A DNA stretch of 64,000 nucleotides, taken from the NCBI RefSeq assembly GCF_023516615.1, contig NZ_JAMGBF010000007.1, positions 51,611 through 115,610 of the forward strand. Reading direction: 5' to 3'. The notes under the pieces are model-generated. The model saw nothing but the letters and a program-made list of their open reading frames with translations, ran no database searches and had not been told where the DNA came from. Position numbers and translations under genes: made by a program. Positions 9,030-17,316 of the stretch are shown here, piece after piece; positions within the stretch are counted from its first letter, which is position 1, and every line of letters begins with the position of its first letter. The stretch comes from Streptomyces panaciradicis. Its GTDB lineage: Bacteria; Actinomycetota; Actinomycetes; Streptomycetales; Streptomycetaceae.

Positions 9030-9422
9030 TCAGTCAACAGCCCCCAGACGGGAGTTGCGGGCTGCGACTAGTTCCAGGACGGTGCGCCAGTCCTCCAGGA
9101 CGCCGGCGTCGAACCCGGCGGTCCGGCTCTCCTCCTGCGCCAGGACGAGGCGCGTCAGGTCGTCGCCGGCGCTGCCGTCACGGCGGACGAGACGGTGGAC
9201 GCGCTCGCCGAGCAGGGAACGCACCGCCGCGGCGGCGTGCTCGGACCGGCGGGTCTCGTCGCCGGGGCACAGCAGCCGGCCGATGTCGTGCACCAGCCCC
9301 GCCACCTGGAGCTCCTTGTCGGCGGGGCGGCTGCGGCGCAGCAGCGCGGCGGTGCGCAGCGCGTGCTGACTGCGGCAGGCGTACAGCAGATCCATCAGCT
9401 CCTCGACACTGCGCAGCTCCAT
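9030..9422 (-). CDS. Small HD-domain protein
   Basis: A 130-residue protein with an HD metal-binding pattern: an early His (SQHALRTAALL), the HD pair in VHDIGRLL, and later His and Asp residues. HD proteins are metal-dependent phosphohydrolases or, in small variants, oxygenases of the PhnZ/inositol oxygenase type. Its size and the pattern HxxxT...HDIGR resemble those small variants, but that is inference. It lies between the SDR and the permease on the same strand. No substrate can be named. Confidence 0.65.
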   Translation of the reverse strand: MELRSVEELMDLLYACRSQHALRTAALLRRSRPADKELQVAGLVHDIGRLLCPGDETRRSEHAAAAVRSLLGERVHRLVRRDGSAGDDLTRLVLAQEESRTAGFDAGVLEDWRTVLELVAARNSRLGAVD

Positions 9423-9517
9423 GCGTCGGTCCTCCCGCCGGACAGGCCGTTGCCGTCCGTCAGCAGATCATGGCCGTGTTTCGATTCGGCCAACGGGACT
9501 TGAACTGCGTCGCCCCT

Positions 9518-10705
9518 TCAGTGCTGTGCGTGCGGGTCGTGGTGGGCGTGCCCGGCGTGCTCCTGGCCCTCCTCGGACGGTGCCCCGCCCATCATGCGCA
9601 GCATCGCCGGGCCGCCCGTGCGCCAGAACCGCCACACCAGCACCGCGGCGAGCAGCAGGAAGGCGATGTTGAGCCAGGTGGTGTAGTTCCACGAGACGCC
9701 CTCGTCGGGGATCGTGGCCGCGCTCTGGTCGGGGATGAGCCCGAGGCCGCCGAAGACCAGCTCCACCGCGTATCCCGCGAGGACCATCGCGCCGTAGAAG
9801 GTGGCCAGCAGGAAGCCGGTCATCCGCGGGCCGTAGTACTTCCGGTAGATGTTCAGGATCGGCAGGATCAGCAGGTCCGCGAAGATGAACGCGATCACGC
9901 CGCCGAAGCTGATGCCGCCCTTCCACAGCACCACCGCCAGCGGCACGTTCCCGATGGAGCAGACGAACGAGGCGATCGCCACCAGGGGGCCGATCAGCGG
10001 GCCGACCAGCTTCGCGGCCAGCGGATGGCCCTCCAGGAAGAGGGACTGCCAGAAGGAGTCGGGCACCCAGGCGGCGATCGCGCCCGCGATCAGCAGCCCG
10101 ACCACCAGGTCGCGCAGGATCGCCGCCCACTCCATGACGAACACGTGGGAGACGGAGGTGAAGCCGTCGCGGGACAGGAGCCGCCGGGCGAACGATCCCT
10201 CGCCGCCGACCGACATGTCCATCGCGGCATGGCCCTCCATGGAACCGGCGAGCCCCCGCCCGGCCTGTTCGCGGGCCTCGCGCAGCAGACGCTCGCGCAG
10301 GAAGATCCGGAACATCACCGCGAGCACCACGATCATGATCGGGCCGCCGGTGAACTCCGCGAGCGTGAACTGCCAGCCCATCAACAGGGCGAGGATCACG
10401 CCCAGTTCGACGACCAGGTTGGTGGAGGCGATCTCGAAGGCCATGGCGGCCGTGAAGTTCGCGCCCTTGCGGAACAGCGAGCGGGCCAGCGCCACGGCCG
10501 CGTAGGAGCAGGACGAGGAGGCGGCGCCGAGGCCGGCCGCGAGGGTGAGGGTGCGGGGCCGGTCGTCGCCGAGCAGGCGTACGACGGTGGACCTGCGGAC
10601 CACCGCCTGCACGACGGCGGACAGTGCGAAGCCCAGCACCAGGGCCCAGGTGATCTCCCAGGTCATCGATCCGGTGATGGAGAGCGCGTGGAGGATCGCG
10701 TCCAT
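9518..10705 (-). CDS. ArsP_1/UPF0718-type permease with His-rich tail
   Basis: A polytopic membrane protein of 395 residues from the predicted permease family PF03773, some members of which export arsenic species or other toxic ions. Two related halves each carry about four helices; the family signature GLGAASSSCSYAAVALARSLF occurs near residue 60, and SFVCSIGNVPLAVVLW in the second half. The C-terminus is rich in His (HAGHAHHDPHAQH), which suggests metal binding. The ATG at 10705 is chosen because ggaagga precedes it; a GTG 12 codons upstream has its site too close. A copper-type operator lies just upstream at 10757-10771, so metal induction is likely. Confidence 0.82.
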   Translation of the reverse strand: MDAILHALSITGSMTWEITWALVLGFALSAVVQAVVRRSTVVRLLGDDRPRTLTLAAGLGAASSSCSYAAVALARSLFRKGANFTAAMAFEIASTNLVVELGVILALLMGWQFTLAEFTGGPIMIVVLAVMFRIFLRERLLREAREQAGRGLAGSMEGHAAMDMSVGGEGSFARRLLSRDGFTSVSHVFVMEWAAILRDLVVGLLIAGAIAAWVPDSFWQSLFLEGHPLAAKLVGPLIGPLVAIASFVCSIGNVPLAVVLWKGGISFGGVIAFIFADLLILPILNIYRKYYGPRMTGFLLATFYGAMVLAGYAVELVFGGLGLIPDQSAATIPDEGVSWNYTTWLNIAFLLLAAVLVWRFWRTGGPAMLRMMGGAPSEEGQEHAGHAHHDPHAQH

Positions 10706-10756
10706 GGGGGTGGGGTCCTTCCGGTCCGTCCGGTGTGACACGTCTCCGCCGCACTG

Positions 10757-10771
10757 TACCCCCTAGGGGTA
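10757..10771. promoter_or_regulatory. CsoR/RcnR-type operator
   Basis: TACCCC-cta-GGGGTA is a perfect 6-3-6 palindrome of the type bound by CsoR family copper or metal sensors. It sits 52 bases upstream of the permease start and overlaps the last codons of the sugar ATPase gene, so the permease promoter must lie inside the end of that gene. No CsoR gene is in the window. Confidence 0.6.
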
Positions 10772-11869
10772 TACGTACCGTGTGCCGGTCACCGCCGAGA
10801 AGCAGTGCACGGCATCGGTGCGGAGCGCCACGCGCACGGGTTCCCCCCTGGAGTGCGTGGCACGCCCGGGAAGCCGGACGACGAGGTCGCCGAGCCGGGG
10901 GGCCCAGGGCGCGGACGTGTGGAGGTGGACGACGGCGCCGGTGTCCTCGACCGCGTCCACCACCAGGTCCAGCCCTGGCGTCGTCCGGTCCTGCGGGGCG
11001 AGGACGTCGAACCCCTCGGGCCGGACGCCGAGCACGACCTCGTCGGCGCCCTCGGCCGCGGCGGCCCGCAGGACGGAGCGGGGCAGTGGCACGTCCAGGC
11101 CGCCGAGCGACACGCCGTCCGGGGACGGTCGCAGGCGGAACAGGTTCATCGCAGGCGAGCCGACGAACCCGGCCACGAACGTGTTGGCCGGCCGCGCGAA
11201 CACCTCGCGCGGCCGCCCCACTTGCTGCAGCACCCCGTCCCTGAGCACGGCGAGGCGGTCGCCCATGGCCATCGCCTCGGTCTGATCGTGCGTGACATAC
11301 ACCGTGGTGATGCCCAAATGGTGCTGCGTCCGGACGATCCGCCCCCGGGTCTCCACCCGCAGCCGGGCGTCGAGGTTCGACAGAGGCTCGTCCATCAGGC
11401 AGACCCGCGGATCCCGCACCAGCGTCCGCCCGGTCGCCACCCGCTGCCGTTCGCCGCCCGACAGCGTGCGCGGCCCGCGCCGCAGGTACCGCTCGACGTC
11501 CAGCAGGGACGCGGCGAAGCGCACCCGGCCGCGGGCGTGCTGCCGGGGCATGCCGGCGATCCGCAGCGGGAAGCCCATGTTGTCGGCAGCCGACAAATGC
11601 GGGTACAGCGAGTAGTTCTGGAACACCATCGCGACGTCCCGCTCACGGGGCGGAAGATGGGTGACGTCACGGACGCCGATGTGGATCGATCCCGCGTCGA
11701 CGTCCTCCAGGCCGGCGAGCAGCCGCAGACAGGTGGACTTTCCGCACCCGGAAGGTCCGAGCAGCACCATGAACTCACCGTCCTCGATCTCGAGGTCGAG
11801 CGAGTCGACGGCCGGCCGGCCGCCCGACGCGAAGCGCCGGGTGACCTTGTCGAAGGTGACGGACGCCAT
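10763..11869 (-). CDS. MsiK/UgpC-like sugar ABC transporter ATP-binding protein (orphan)
   Basis: A 368-residue ABC ATPase of the multiple-sugar type. Walker A is GPSGCGKST, the Q-loop VFQNYSLYPHLS, the signature LSGGERQRV, Walker B VCLMDEPLSNLD and the H-loop VTHDQTEAM. The C-terminal third is the regulatory OB-fold (TOBE) domain, beginning near FVAGFVGSPAMNL. The protein closely resembles Streptomyces MsiK, which serves many sugar importers, but with changes such as ATGR where MsiK has AMGR. No permease is adjacent. The sugar importer at 17473-20576 lacks its own ATPase, and this protein is a local candidate partner, though MsiK itself elsewhere in the genome is just as possible. Confidence 0.88.
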   Translation of the reverse strand: MASVTFDKVTRRFASGGRPAVDSLDLEIEDGEFMVLLGPSGCGKSTCLRLLAGLEDVDAGSIHIGVRDVTHLPPRERDVAMVFQNYSLYPHLSAADNMGFPLRIAGMPRQHARGRVRFAASLLDVERYLRRGPRTLSGGERQRVATGRTLVRDPRVCLMDEPLSNLDARLRVETRGRIVRTQHHLGITTVYVTHDQTEAMAMGDRLAVLRDGVLQQVGRPREVFARPANTFVAGFVGSPAMNLFRLRPSPDGVSLGGLDVPLPRSVLRAAAAEGADEVVLGVRPEGFDVLAPQDRTTPGLDLVVDAVEDTGAVVHLHTSAPWAPRLGDLVVRLPGRATHSRGEPVRVALRTDAVHCFSAVTGTRYVYP

Positions 11870-12232
11870 GACATCCCCCTGACGGACAGGTCCTCGAACC
11901 CAGAGTGGAACGGGTGTTGCCCGTTCGGCACGCCTATGGTCCGAAAGAGTGACGCATGAGGGGAATGAAACAGGATGAATTACAACAGTAACCCCAAGTT
12001 TTCAGCCCCATAGAGCAGGGTGCCGCTCATTTGGTTAATCTGGTCCGGACGGACAGCACCACAGGGTCCCACCCACACCCACGTCCGTCCCGGGGCAAGC
12101 CGTTCACCACGGCCTGCTCGTACGCGAGTTACCGGCGCCACCGCGTCCGAACTGCTTTCGACTCACACCCGAGCGGGCGTCAGGTGCCGGACCACACAGT
12201 GGCCGGTATGCCCCGAGGGTGACCCGACACAT
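11870..12232. other. Non-coding stretch between the divergent sugar ATPase and small-peptide genes
   Basis: About 360 bases with no convincing gene. It contains the AT-richest patch nearby (about 11955-12005, aacaggatgaattacaacag), where promoters for the two divergent genes would be expected. I see no clear paired -35/-10 boxes and no operator. Confidence 0.4.
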
Positions 12233-12238
12233 AAGGAG
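12233..12238 (+). promoter_or_regulatory. Strong ribosome binding site setting the start of the 57-residue peptide
   Basis: aaggag lies 6 bases before GTG 12245. It is among the best Shine-Dalgarno matches in the window and supports a short gene rather than the longer open frame that begins upstream. Confidence 0.75.
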
Positions 12239-12244
12239 TGCGCG

Positions 12245-12418
12245 GTGACACCGGAGAAGACGAATCGCGATCAACGCCCCAAGGAACGCTCCGAGCGCGC
12301 CGGCCGCAGGCCCGGCGAGCTCGGCAGCCTGGACGTGTGGGCCCGGTCCGCCCCGATCCGCCTGGCGGGTTACGAGGACGACCTCGCCGAACCCCACATC
12401 CTGCCCAGCGTCGACTGA
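12245..12418 (+). CDS. 57-residue hydrophilic peptide, unknown function
   Basis: The N-terminal half is strongly charged (KTNRDQRPKERSERAGRRPG). The C-terminal half is of mixed character (ELGSLDVWARSAPIRLAGYE, then an acidic run ending HILPSVD). There is no signal peptide, transmembrane helix or Cys. A strong ribosome site and a hairpin terminator 72 bases after the stop mark it as a monocistronic short gene. The split between a charged leader and a distinctive tail resembles a precursor peptide, but no modifying enzyme or exporter is adjacent except a LysE-type protein on the other strand. It could equally be a small regulatory or binding protein. Confidence 0.7.
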   Translation: MTPEKTNRDQRPKERSERAGRRPGELGSLDVWARSAPIRLAGYEDDLAEPHILPSVD

Positions 12419-12490
12419 ACCCTCGGCAGGATCTTCGCGATCGCCGACCGCGGGGGCGTACGCCACGCTCACGCCCCCACGGAACACAGC

Positions 12491-12516
12491 AGCCGCGGCC
12501 CACACCGGCCGCGGCT
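12491..12516 (+). terminator. Hairpin terminator after the small peptide gene
   Basis: agccgcggcc (12491-12500) pairs perfectly with ggccgcggct (12507-12516) across a 6-base loop, followed by ctgtctgt. The right arm is also part of a direct repeat. Confidence 0.7.
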
Positions 12517-12561
12517 CTGTCTGTCGCGGCCACGAGTCTGCCGCGGCTCTGTCTGTCGCGG
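12508..12561. repeat. 22-bp direct repeat, two copies
   Basis: Identical 22-base copies at 12508-12529 and 12540-12561 are separated by 10 bases. Each begins gccgcggctctg and ends gtcgcgg. Copy 1 overlaps the terminator stem; copy 2 ends 16 bases before the 3' end of the LysE gene. It may have arisen by local duplication of terminator sequence. Confidence 0.8.
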
Positions 12562-12577
12562 TCACGCACCGGCCGCG

Positions 12578-13225
12578 CTAGTCCTTGCGGCCGGTGACGG
12601 CCACCGTCACGCCCAGGGCGATCATGGTGAGGCCGCCGGTCCCGCCCACCATCGACAGCCTGCGCGGGGAGTGGGCGAACCAGGCGCGGGCGGTGGAGGC
12701 GGCCAGGCCCCACACGCTGTCGGAGGCCAGCGCGATGGCGTTGAAGACCAGGCCCAGCAGCAGCATCTGCAGCGTGACGTGCCCCCGGTCGCGGTCGACG
12801 AACTGGGGGAGGACGGCCGCGAAGAACACGATCGTCTTGGGGTTGGTCACGCCGACGGCGAAGCCCTCCCAGAACGTGCGCAGCCCGCTGTGCACCTCCC
12901 CGCCGCCCGCGAACGCCGCCCGCAGCGAACCGCGGGTGCGCCACGCCCGGACGCCGAGGTACACCAGGTAGGCGGCGCCGGCCAGCTTGAGCGCGGTGAA
13001 GACCAGGACGGAGCGTTCCACCACGGAACCGATGCCGACCGCCACGGCCACCACGAGCAGATAGGCGCCGAGCGTGTTGCCCACCACGGTGGTCAGCGCG
13101 GCCCGGCGCCCCTGGGCGAGCGCCCGTCCGACGACGAACAGGACGCTGGGGCCCGGGATCACGATCAGCAGCAGGGACAGCGCCGCGAAGGCGAGCAGTC
13201 GGTCGGTGGACATCATGCTCTTCAT
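12578..13225 (-). CDS. LysE/RhtB family exporter
   Basis: A 215-residue inner-membrane protein of the LysE superfamily, which exports amino acids and related small molecules. The family signature near the N-terminus is IVIPGPSVLFVVGRALAQGR, and the second conserved block is GFAVGVTNPKTIVFFAAVLP. About six hydrophobic segments are visible. The start is ATG 13225; an ATG at codon 4 is also possible. It is a single gene, convergent with the small peptide gene and 47 bases beyond the amidase gene. The cargo cannot be predicted. Confidence 0.88.
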   Translation of the reverse strand: MKSMMSTDRLLAFAALSLLLIVIPGPSVLFVVGRALAQGRRAALTTVVGNTLGAYLLVVAVAVGIGSVVERSVLVFTALKLAGAAYLVYLGVRAWRTRGSLRAAFAGGGEVHSGLRTFWEGFAVGVTNPKTIVFFAAVLPQFVDRDRGHVTLQMLLLGLVFNAIALASDSVWGLAASTARAWFAHSPRRLSMVGGTGGLTMIALGVTVAVTGRKD

Positions 13226-13272
13226 GCAAGCACGGCGAGGTGCCCGTCCTCAGCCCTATTTTCCGCGGGCCC

Positions 13273-14622
13273 TCAGTCCAGCGGCGCCGTGCGCTGCCAC
13301 GGATGCAGCTCCTCCAGCTGCCGCGCCACCTCCAGCAGCACCGCCTCCGAGCCCGGGCGGCCCACCAGCTGGACGGCCGTGGGCGCGCCGGAGGGCAGGG
13401 TGCCGAAGGGGACGGACATCGCCGGCCAGCCGGTCAGGTTCCAGGGCGGGGTGAGGGGCGAGTAGTTGGTGTTGGCGAGGACGTTGGCGAGCCAGCCCCG
13501 CTCGTGCCAGGCCACCGACTTCGGGGAGCGGCGGGCCAGCGCGGGGGTGAGCAGCACGTCGTACTCGGCGAAGAACGGCTCCATCCGGCGGCGCAGCCGC
13601 TCCCGGCTCTCGCCGGCGCGGACGCGGCCGACGAAGCGGCGGCCGACCGCGGCGTGCATCCGCGTGCGCCGGGTCAGCAGGCGCCGGTCGAGGTCCTGGG
13701 CGTCCACCGCCGTGCCCGCCGTCCAGTGGGTGAGGGAGGTCGTGCTCAGCGAGAGCGGGTAGGGCGGGTCGGCGCGGCGGACCTGGTGGCCCGCCTTGAT
13801 CAGGACGCCGGCGGCGTCGCGGGCCGCGGTCGTCCAGGGCCGGGTGACGGTGACACCGGCCAGGGGGCTGCGCAGGGAGACGGCGATCCTGCGCATGGCC
13901 GGCTCGGACGGGCGTACCGCCTCGGGGTCCGTGTCCGCGAGCACCGCCAGCATCAGGCGGGTGTCCTCGACCGTCGTGGCGAGCGGCCCGTTCTCCGACA
14001 TGCCGAACCAGTCGCCATCGCTGATGCCCGCCGGGACGACCCCGTGGCCCGGCTTGATGGTGATGAGACCGCAGTTGGCGGCCGGGATGCGCAGGGAGCC
14101 CATCCCGTCGTTGCCGAGTGCGAGCGGCGCGAACCCGGCGGCCACCGCGGCACCGCTGCCCCCCGAGGAGCCGCCCGCCGTCCGGGTGAGGTCCCACGGG
14201 TTGCGGGCGGTGCCGTGCACACCCTCGGTGGTGCCGAAGACACACAGCTCGGGCACGTTTGTCAGGCCCACGACCACCGCGCCGGCCGCGCGCAGCCGGG
14301 CCACGGTGACATGGTCCTCGGCGGCGGGCTCCTCCGGCGTCGCGGCCGAGCCGACGCGGTTGGACTCGCCCCGCACGGCGAGGTTGTCCTTGACCGCGAC
14401 CGGCACGCCGGCCAGCGGCAGCTCGGCCAGGTCGGGACGCGAGGCCACCTCGTCGGCCTCGGCCAGGGCCGCCTCGGCCCGGACGACCCGGAACGCTCCG
14501 ACGCGGCCGTCCAGCCGCTCGATCCGGGCGAGGTGCTCGGCCACCACGTCCCGCGGTGTGGCGCGCTTCTCGCGTACGGCGGCGGCGATCTCGGCGGCGG
14601 TCCGGCCGACCCAGCTGGTCAC
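13273..14622 (-). CDS. Amidase signature family hydrolase
   Basis: A 449-residue member of the amidase signature family, which hydrolyses carboxylic amides in the cytoplasm. The catalytic Lys is in VAVKDNLA near residue 75, and the Gly/Ser-rich signature GGSSGGSGAAVAAG carries the cis-Ser, with the acyl-accepting Ser shortly after in the same signature region. The start is GTG 14622 with gagg 5-8 bases ahead; the open frame continues upstream without a better start. The Gln-Ser-specific GatA context (gatB, gatC) is absent, so a general amidase or indoleacetamide-hydrolase-like role is more likely. It lies beside the GH29 relic, with no obvious functional link. Confidence 0.88.
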   Translation of the reverse strand: MTSWVGRTAAEIAAAVREKRATPRDVVAEHLARIERLDGRVGAFRVVRAEAALAEADEVASRPDLAELPLAGVPVAVKDNLAVRGESNRVGSAATPEEPAAEDHVTVARLRAAGAVVVGLTNVPELCVFGTTEGVHGTARNPWDLTRTAGGSSGGSGAAVAAGFAPLALGNDGMGSLRIPAANCGLITIKPGHGVVPAGISDGDWFGMSENGPLATTVEDTRLMLAVLADTDPEAVRPSEPAMRRIAVSLRSPLAGVTVTRPWTTAARDAAGVLIKAGHQVRRADPPYPLSLSTTSLTHWTAGTAVDAQDLDRRLLTRRTRMHAAVGRRFVGRVRAGESRERLRRRMEPFFAEYDVLLTPALARRSPKSVAWHERGWLANVLANTNYSPLTPPWNLTGWPAMSVPFGTLPSGAPTAVQLVGRPGSEAVLLEVARQLEELHPWQRTAPLD

Positions 14623-14719
14623 GTGCGCTCCTCGGGGTGCGGTACACAGGGCTCGTACTCGTCCGTACTCGTCAGTACGGAGAGCACTCTGCCCCGGAGC
14701 CCGGCCTCCCGTCGAGAGC

Positions 14720-14923
14720 ACCGGCTCTTGGACATCGGGTGACCGGCGCCACATCCCGCCCGACGAGTGCGATGTGTCCGTCCGGGACGGCTGGTTCTAC
14801 CACCCGGAGCAAGTCCCCACGTGGGCGGAGGAGTTGACCGGCGCCTCACGACGCCCTGCCGGGCTGCTCGAGGCGCCGGTGCGGGCCCGCCGCCGGCGGC
14901 TGCGGGGTCGTTCGTGGGTCTGA
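14720..14923 (+). pseudogene. Relic of a GH29 alpha-L-fucosidase
   Basis: In one frame the region encodes DECDVSVRDGWFYHPEQ (core 14762-14812), very like the conserved GH29 block ECDVSIRPGWFYHP. No start codon with a ribosome site, no catalytic domain and no rest of the barrel are present; the frame drifts into Arg-rich nonsense and ends at 14923. The remainder of the intergenic space between the amidase and DedA genes (14623-14937) holds nothing else. It is most simply the leftover of a deleted fucosidase gene. This fits the fucose operon further along, which would otherwise lack a hydrolase in the window. Confidence 0.5.
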
Positions 14924-14937
14924 CGGTGGGCGCGCCG

Positions 14938-15546
14938 TCAGGCGTGGGTCCGGCGGTGCTTGCGTACCCGCCAGACGATGAGGGCGGCGAGCGCCAGCAC
15001 GGCCGTCACCAGCGCGACGGATCGCCCGACCAGGGTCTCCGCGCGCTGGTAGGCGGCCCCGGCGGCGTAGCCCAGTACGGCGTTGCCGACAGCCCAGATC
15101 ACCCCGCCGAGCGCGTTGTAGAGCAGGAAGCGGCGGTACGGCATGGCCGAGGCGCCCGCCATGGCCGGGACGAAGGAGCGGAACAGGGCGATGAAGCGGC
15201 CGATGAACACCGCCGCGGGTCCGTGCCGGCGCAGCAGTTCGCGGGACTTCTCCACCCGCTCCGCCTTCCGGCGCAGCGCACGGCTGCCCAGCAGCCGCGG
15301 TCCCGCACGGCGCCCGATCTCGTAGCCGACGCCGTCACCGACGATCGCGGCGACGCTGACGACGACCGACAGCCACACCAGGTCGACGACGCCCTGCCGG
15401 GCCAGCACGCCGCCGACGATCACCGCCGTCTCGCCGGGCAGCACGAACCCGAAGAACAGCGCGTCCTCGGCGAAGACCATGGCCGAGACCACCGCGTACA
15501 CCACGGGCGCGGACAGATCGTCGAGCCAGTGGAGGAGCGTGCCCAT
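14938..15546 (-). CDS. DedA family membrane protein
   Basis: A 202-residue DedA (SNARE-associated) membrane protein. DedA proteins act as lipid scramblases or undecaprenyl-phosphate flippases in the cytoplasmic membrane. Visible motifs are FAEDALFFGFVLPGETAVI, the re-entrant GRFIALFRSFVPAMAGASAM with the conserved F.R..R/P pattern, and IWAVGNAVLGYAAG. Four to five hydrophobic segments and a basic C-terminus (RVRKHRRTHA) agree with the fold. It is a single gene between the GH29 relic and the MaoC gene on the same strand, 67 bases apart. Confidence 0.9.
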   Translation of the reverse strand: MGTLLHWLDDLSAPVVYAVVSAMVFAEDALFFGFVLPGETAVIVGGVLARQGVVDLVWLSVVVSVAAIVGDGVGYEIGRRAGPRLLGSRALRRKAERVEKSRELLRRHGPAAVFIGRFIALFRSFVPAMAGASAMPYRRFLLYNALGGVIWAVGNAVLGYAAGAAYQRAETLVGRSVALVTAVLALAALIVWRVRKHRRTHA

Positions 15547-15613
15547 CCGCCGACTCCCTTCCCGGCCGCCGCCCGGTGACGTTCACCGGTGGCGCACCGA
15601 CGAGTACCCCGCG

Positions 15614-16129
15614 CTAGCGCCGGGCGGCGTCCACGGCCGGCCGGCACCGCAGGATGTTGATCGCGGTCATGGTCAGAACGGTGTCGCCGCGCTGGTCGAA
15701 GACCTCGATCGCGGTGCGTACGATCCCGCGGTCCGGCTTCGAGCGCGACGGACGTGCCTCCTTCACCGTGGTCCGCAAGGACAGCGTGTCACCGGGGCGG
15801 ACCGGCCGCACCCAGCGCAGCTCGTCGATGCCGGGGGAGGCCAGACTCGCCACGGCGCTCACGTAGTGGTCGGCGTACAGCCGCATCATGATCCCGCAGG
15901 TGTGCCAGCCGCTGGCCATCAGCCCGCCGAAGGGGCCCTCGGCGGCGGCCCGCGGGTCGGTGTGGATGCTCTGCGGGTCGAACTCGCCGGCGAAGCGGAG
16001 GATCTCCTCCTCGGTGACGGTGATGCTGCCGTACGCGTAGACCTCGCCCGGGACGTAGTCCTCGAACCAGCGGTCCTCGACCGGGGTGGCGAAGTCGGCG
16101 TCGCCGAGCGCGGTGGTGGCGGCTTCCAT
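15614..16129 (-). CDS. MaoC-like hot-dog dehydratase
   Basis: A 171-residue (R)-specific enoyl-CoA hydratase-like protein. The hydratase-2 motif is intact: FDPQSIHTDPRAAAEGPFGG supplies Asp and His, and MASGWHT follows. A single hot-dog domain fills the length. The ATG 16129 is chosen because homologues begin close to this point; the frame is open far upstream only as a shadow of the LacI gene. Family members hydrate 2-enoyl-CoA in fatty acid or polyketide metabolism, but many act on unknown thioesters. No fatty acid genes adjoin it. Confidence 0.85.
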   Translation of the reverse strand: MEAATTALGDADFATPVEDRWFEDYVPGEVYAYGSITVTEEEILRFAGEFDPQSIHTDPRAAAEGPFGGLMASGWHTCGIMMRLYADHYVSAVASLASPGIDELRWVRPVRPGDTLSLRTTVKEARPSRSKPDRGIVRTAIEVFDQRGDTVLTMTAINILRCRPAVDAARR

Positions 16130-16227
16130 GAACGTCACGATAGTGGCCCGCCCGCGAAACCGACCGCGACGTCCGGCCGTTGGCGCGGGCGGCAGGGGCC
16201 GCGTACGGCATACCCCGCGCGGTCGCG

Positions 16228-17274
16228 TCAGGCGTCCCGCGCCGCGCCCGTGCTGTCGCGCACGATCACCCGCGGTACCGGTACCCGCACGGTCCGGGCC
16301 GGGCCCCCGTCCACCAGCGCGGTCAGCTCCCGGGCCGCGGTGCGCCCGAACTCCACGCTGTCCCGGGACAGGGCCGACAGCCACGGCTTGACCATGCGGC
16401 ACAGCGCCGAGTCCTCCCAGGCGACCACCGAGACGTCGGCCGGGACGGAGAAGCCCAGTTCGGCGGCGGTGGCGACACCGGCCACGGCCATCACGTCGTT
16501 GTCGTAGATCAGGGCCGTCGGGGGAGCGGGGCGCTCCAGGACCCGGCGGGTGACGGCCGCGCCCTCCGCGTCCGAGTAGTCCGTGGTCACCGACTCCACC
16601 TCGGTCAGGCCCCGCCGTCCGGCCTCCGCGCGCAGGGTGCGCACCCGGCGCTCGGTGTGGGCCAGGCCCGGCAGACCGGCGATGTGCACGATCCGGCGGT
16701 GGCCGAGCGCGTACAGCTCGTCCACGACCGAGGCCATCGCGCCCGCGTCGTCCGCCCACACGGTCGAGATGCCGGGATGGCGTTCGTCCGGCGCGCCGCC
16801 GATCACCACGGCGGGCAGGCCGAGTTCGTCGAGGAGGCCGGGGCGCGGGTCGTCGGTGCGCGGGTCGACGACGAGGACGCCGTCGACCCGGTGCTCGGCC
16901 CACCAGCGCCGGTACACCGCGCACTCGTCGGTCACGTCCTCCACCACCTGGAAGAGCAGGCCGAGATGGCGTTCGGCCAGCACCTCCTGGATGCCCGAGA
17001 CCAGCTGGAGGAAGAACGAGTCCACGCCGAGCGTGTCCGCGGGCCGGGCGAGCACGAAGCCGACCGTCGCCGCGCCCTCCCCGGACAGCTGGCGCGCCGC
17101 CGTGCTCGGCCGCCAGCCCAGCTGCTCGGCGACCCGGCGCACGCGCTCGCGGGTCCCCTCGGACACCCCCGGCCGGCCGTTGAGCGCGAAGGACACCGCG
17201 CTCTGGGAGACCCCGGCGTGCCGTGCGATGTCCTTCATCGTGGGCCGGGGCGCGGGTGACCGCTTGCCTGACAC
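16228..17274 (-). CDS. LacI family transcriptional repressor of the glycan operon
   Basis: A 348-residue LacI/GalR regulator. The N-terminal helix-turn-helix reads MKDIARHAGVSQSAVSFALN, with the hinge helix at PSTAARQLS, and the periplasmic-binding-type effector domain fills the rest (VDGVLVVDPR, ALIYDNDVMAVAGV). The start is GTG 17274. It is divergent from the sugar importer/GH operon, and two matching operators lie between them at 17317 and 17341, close to its own start, so it probably represses both itself and the operon until an imported glycan fragment binds. The inducer is likely a manno- or N-glycan-derived oligosaccharide, which is inference from the operon. Confidence 0.9.
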   Translation of the reverse strand: MSGKRSPAPRPTMKDIARHAGVSQSAVSFALNGRPGVSEGTRERVRRVAEQLGWRPSTAARQLSGEGAATVGFVLARPADTLGVDSFFLQLVSGIQEVLAERHLGLLFQVVEDVTDECAVYRRWWAEHRVDGVLVVDPRTDDPRPGLLDELGLPAVVIGGAPDERHPGISTVWADDAGAMASVVDELYALGHRRIVHIAGLPGLAHTERRVRTLRAEAGRRGLTEVESVTTDYSDAEGAAVTRRVLERPAPPTALIYDNDVMAVAGVATAAELGFSVPADVSVVAWEDSALCRMVKPWLSALSRDSVEFGRTAARELTALVDGGPARTVRVPVPRVIVRDSTGAARDA

Positions 17275-17316
17275 GGTGATTCCCCATTCGTCCGACGGAT
17301 TCCGGGAGACTATGCA

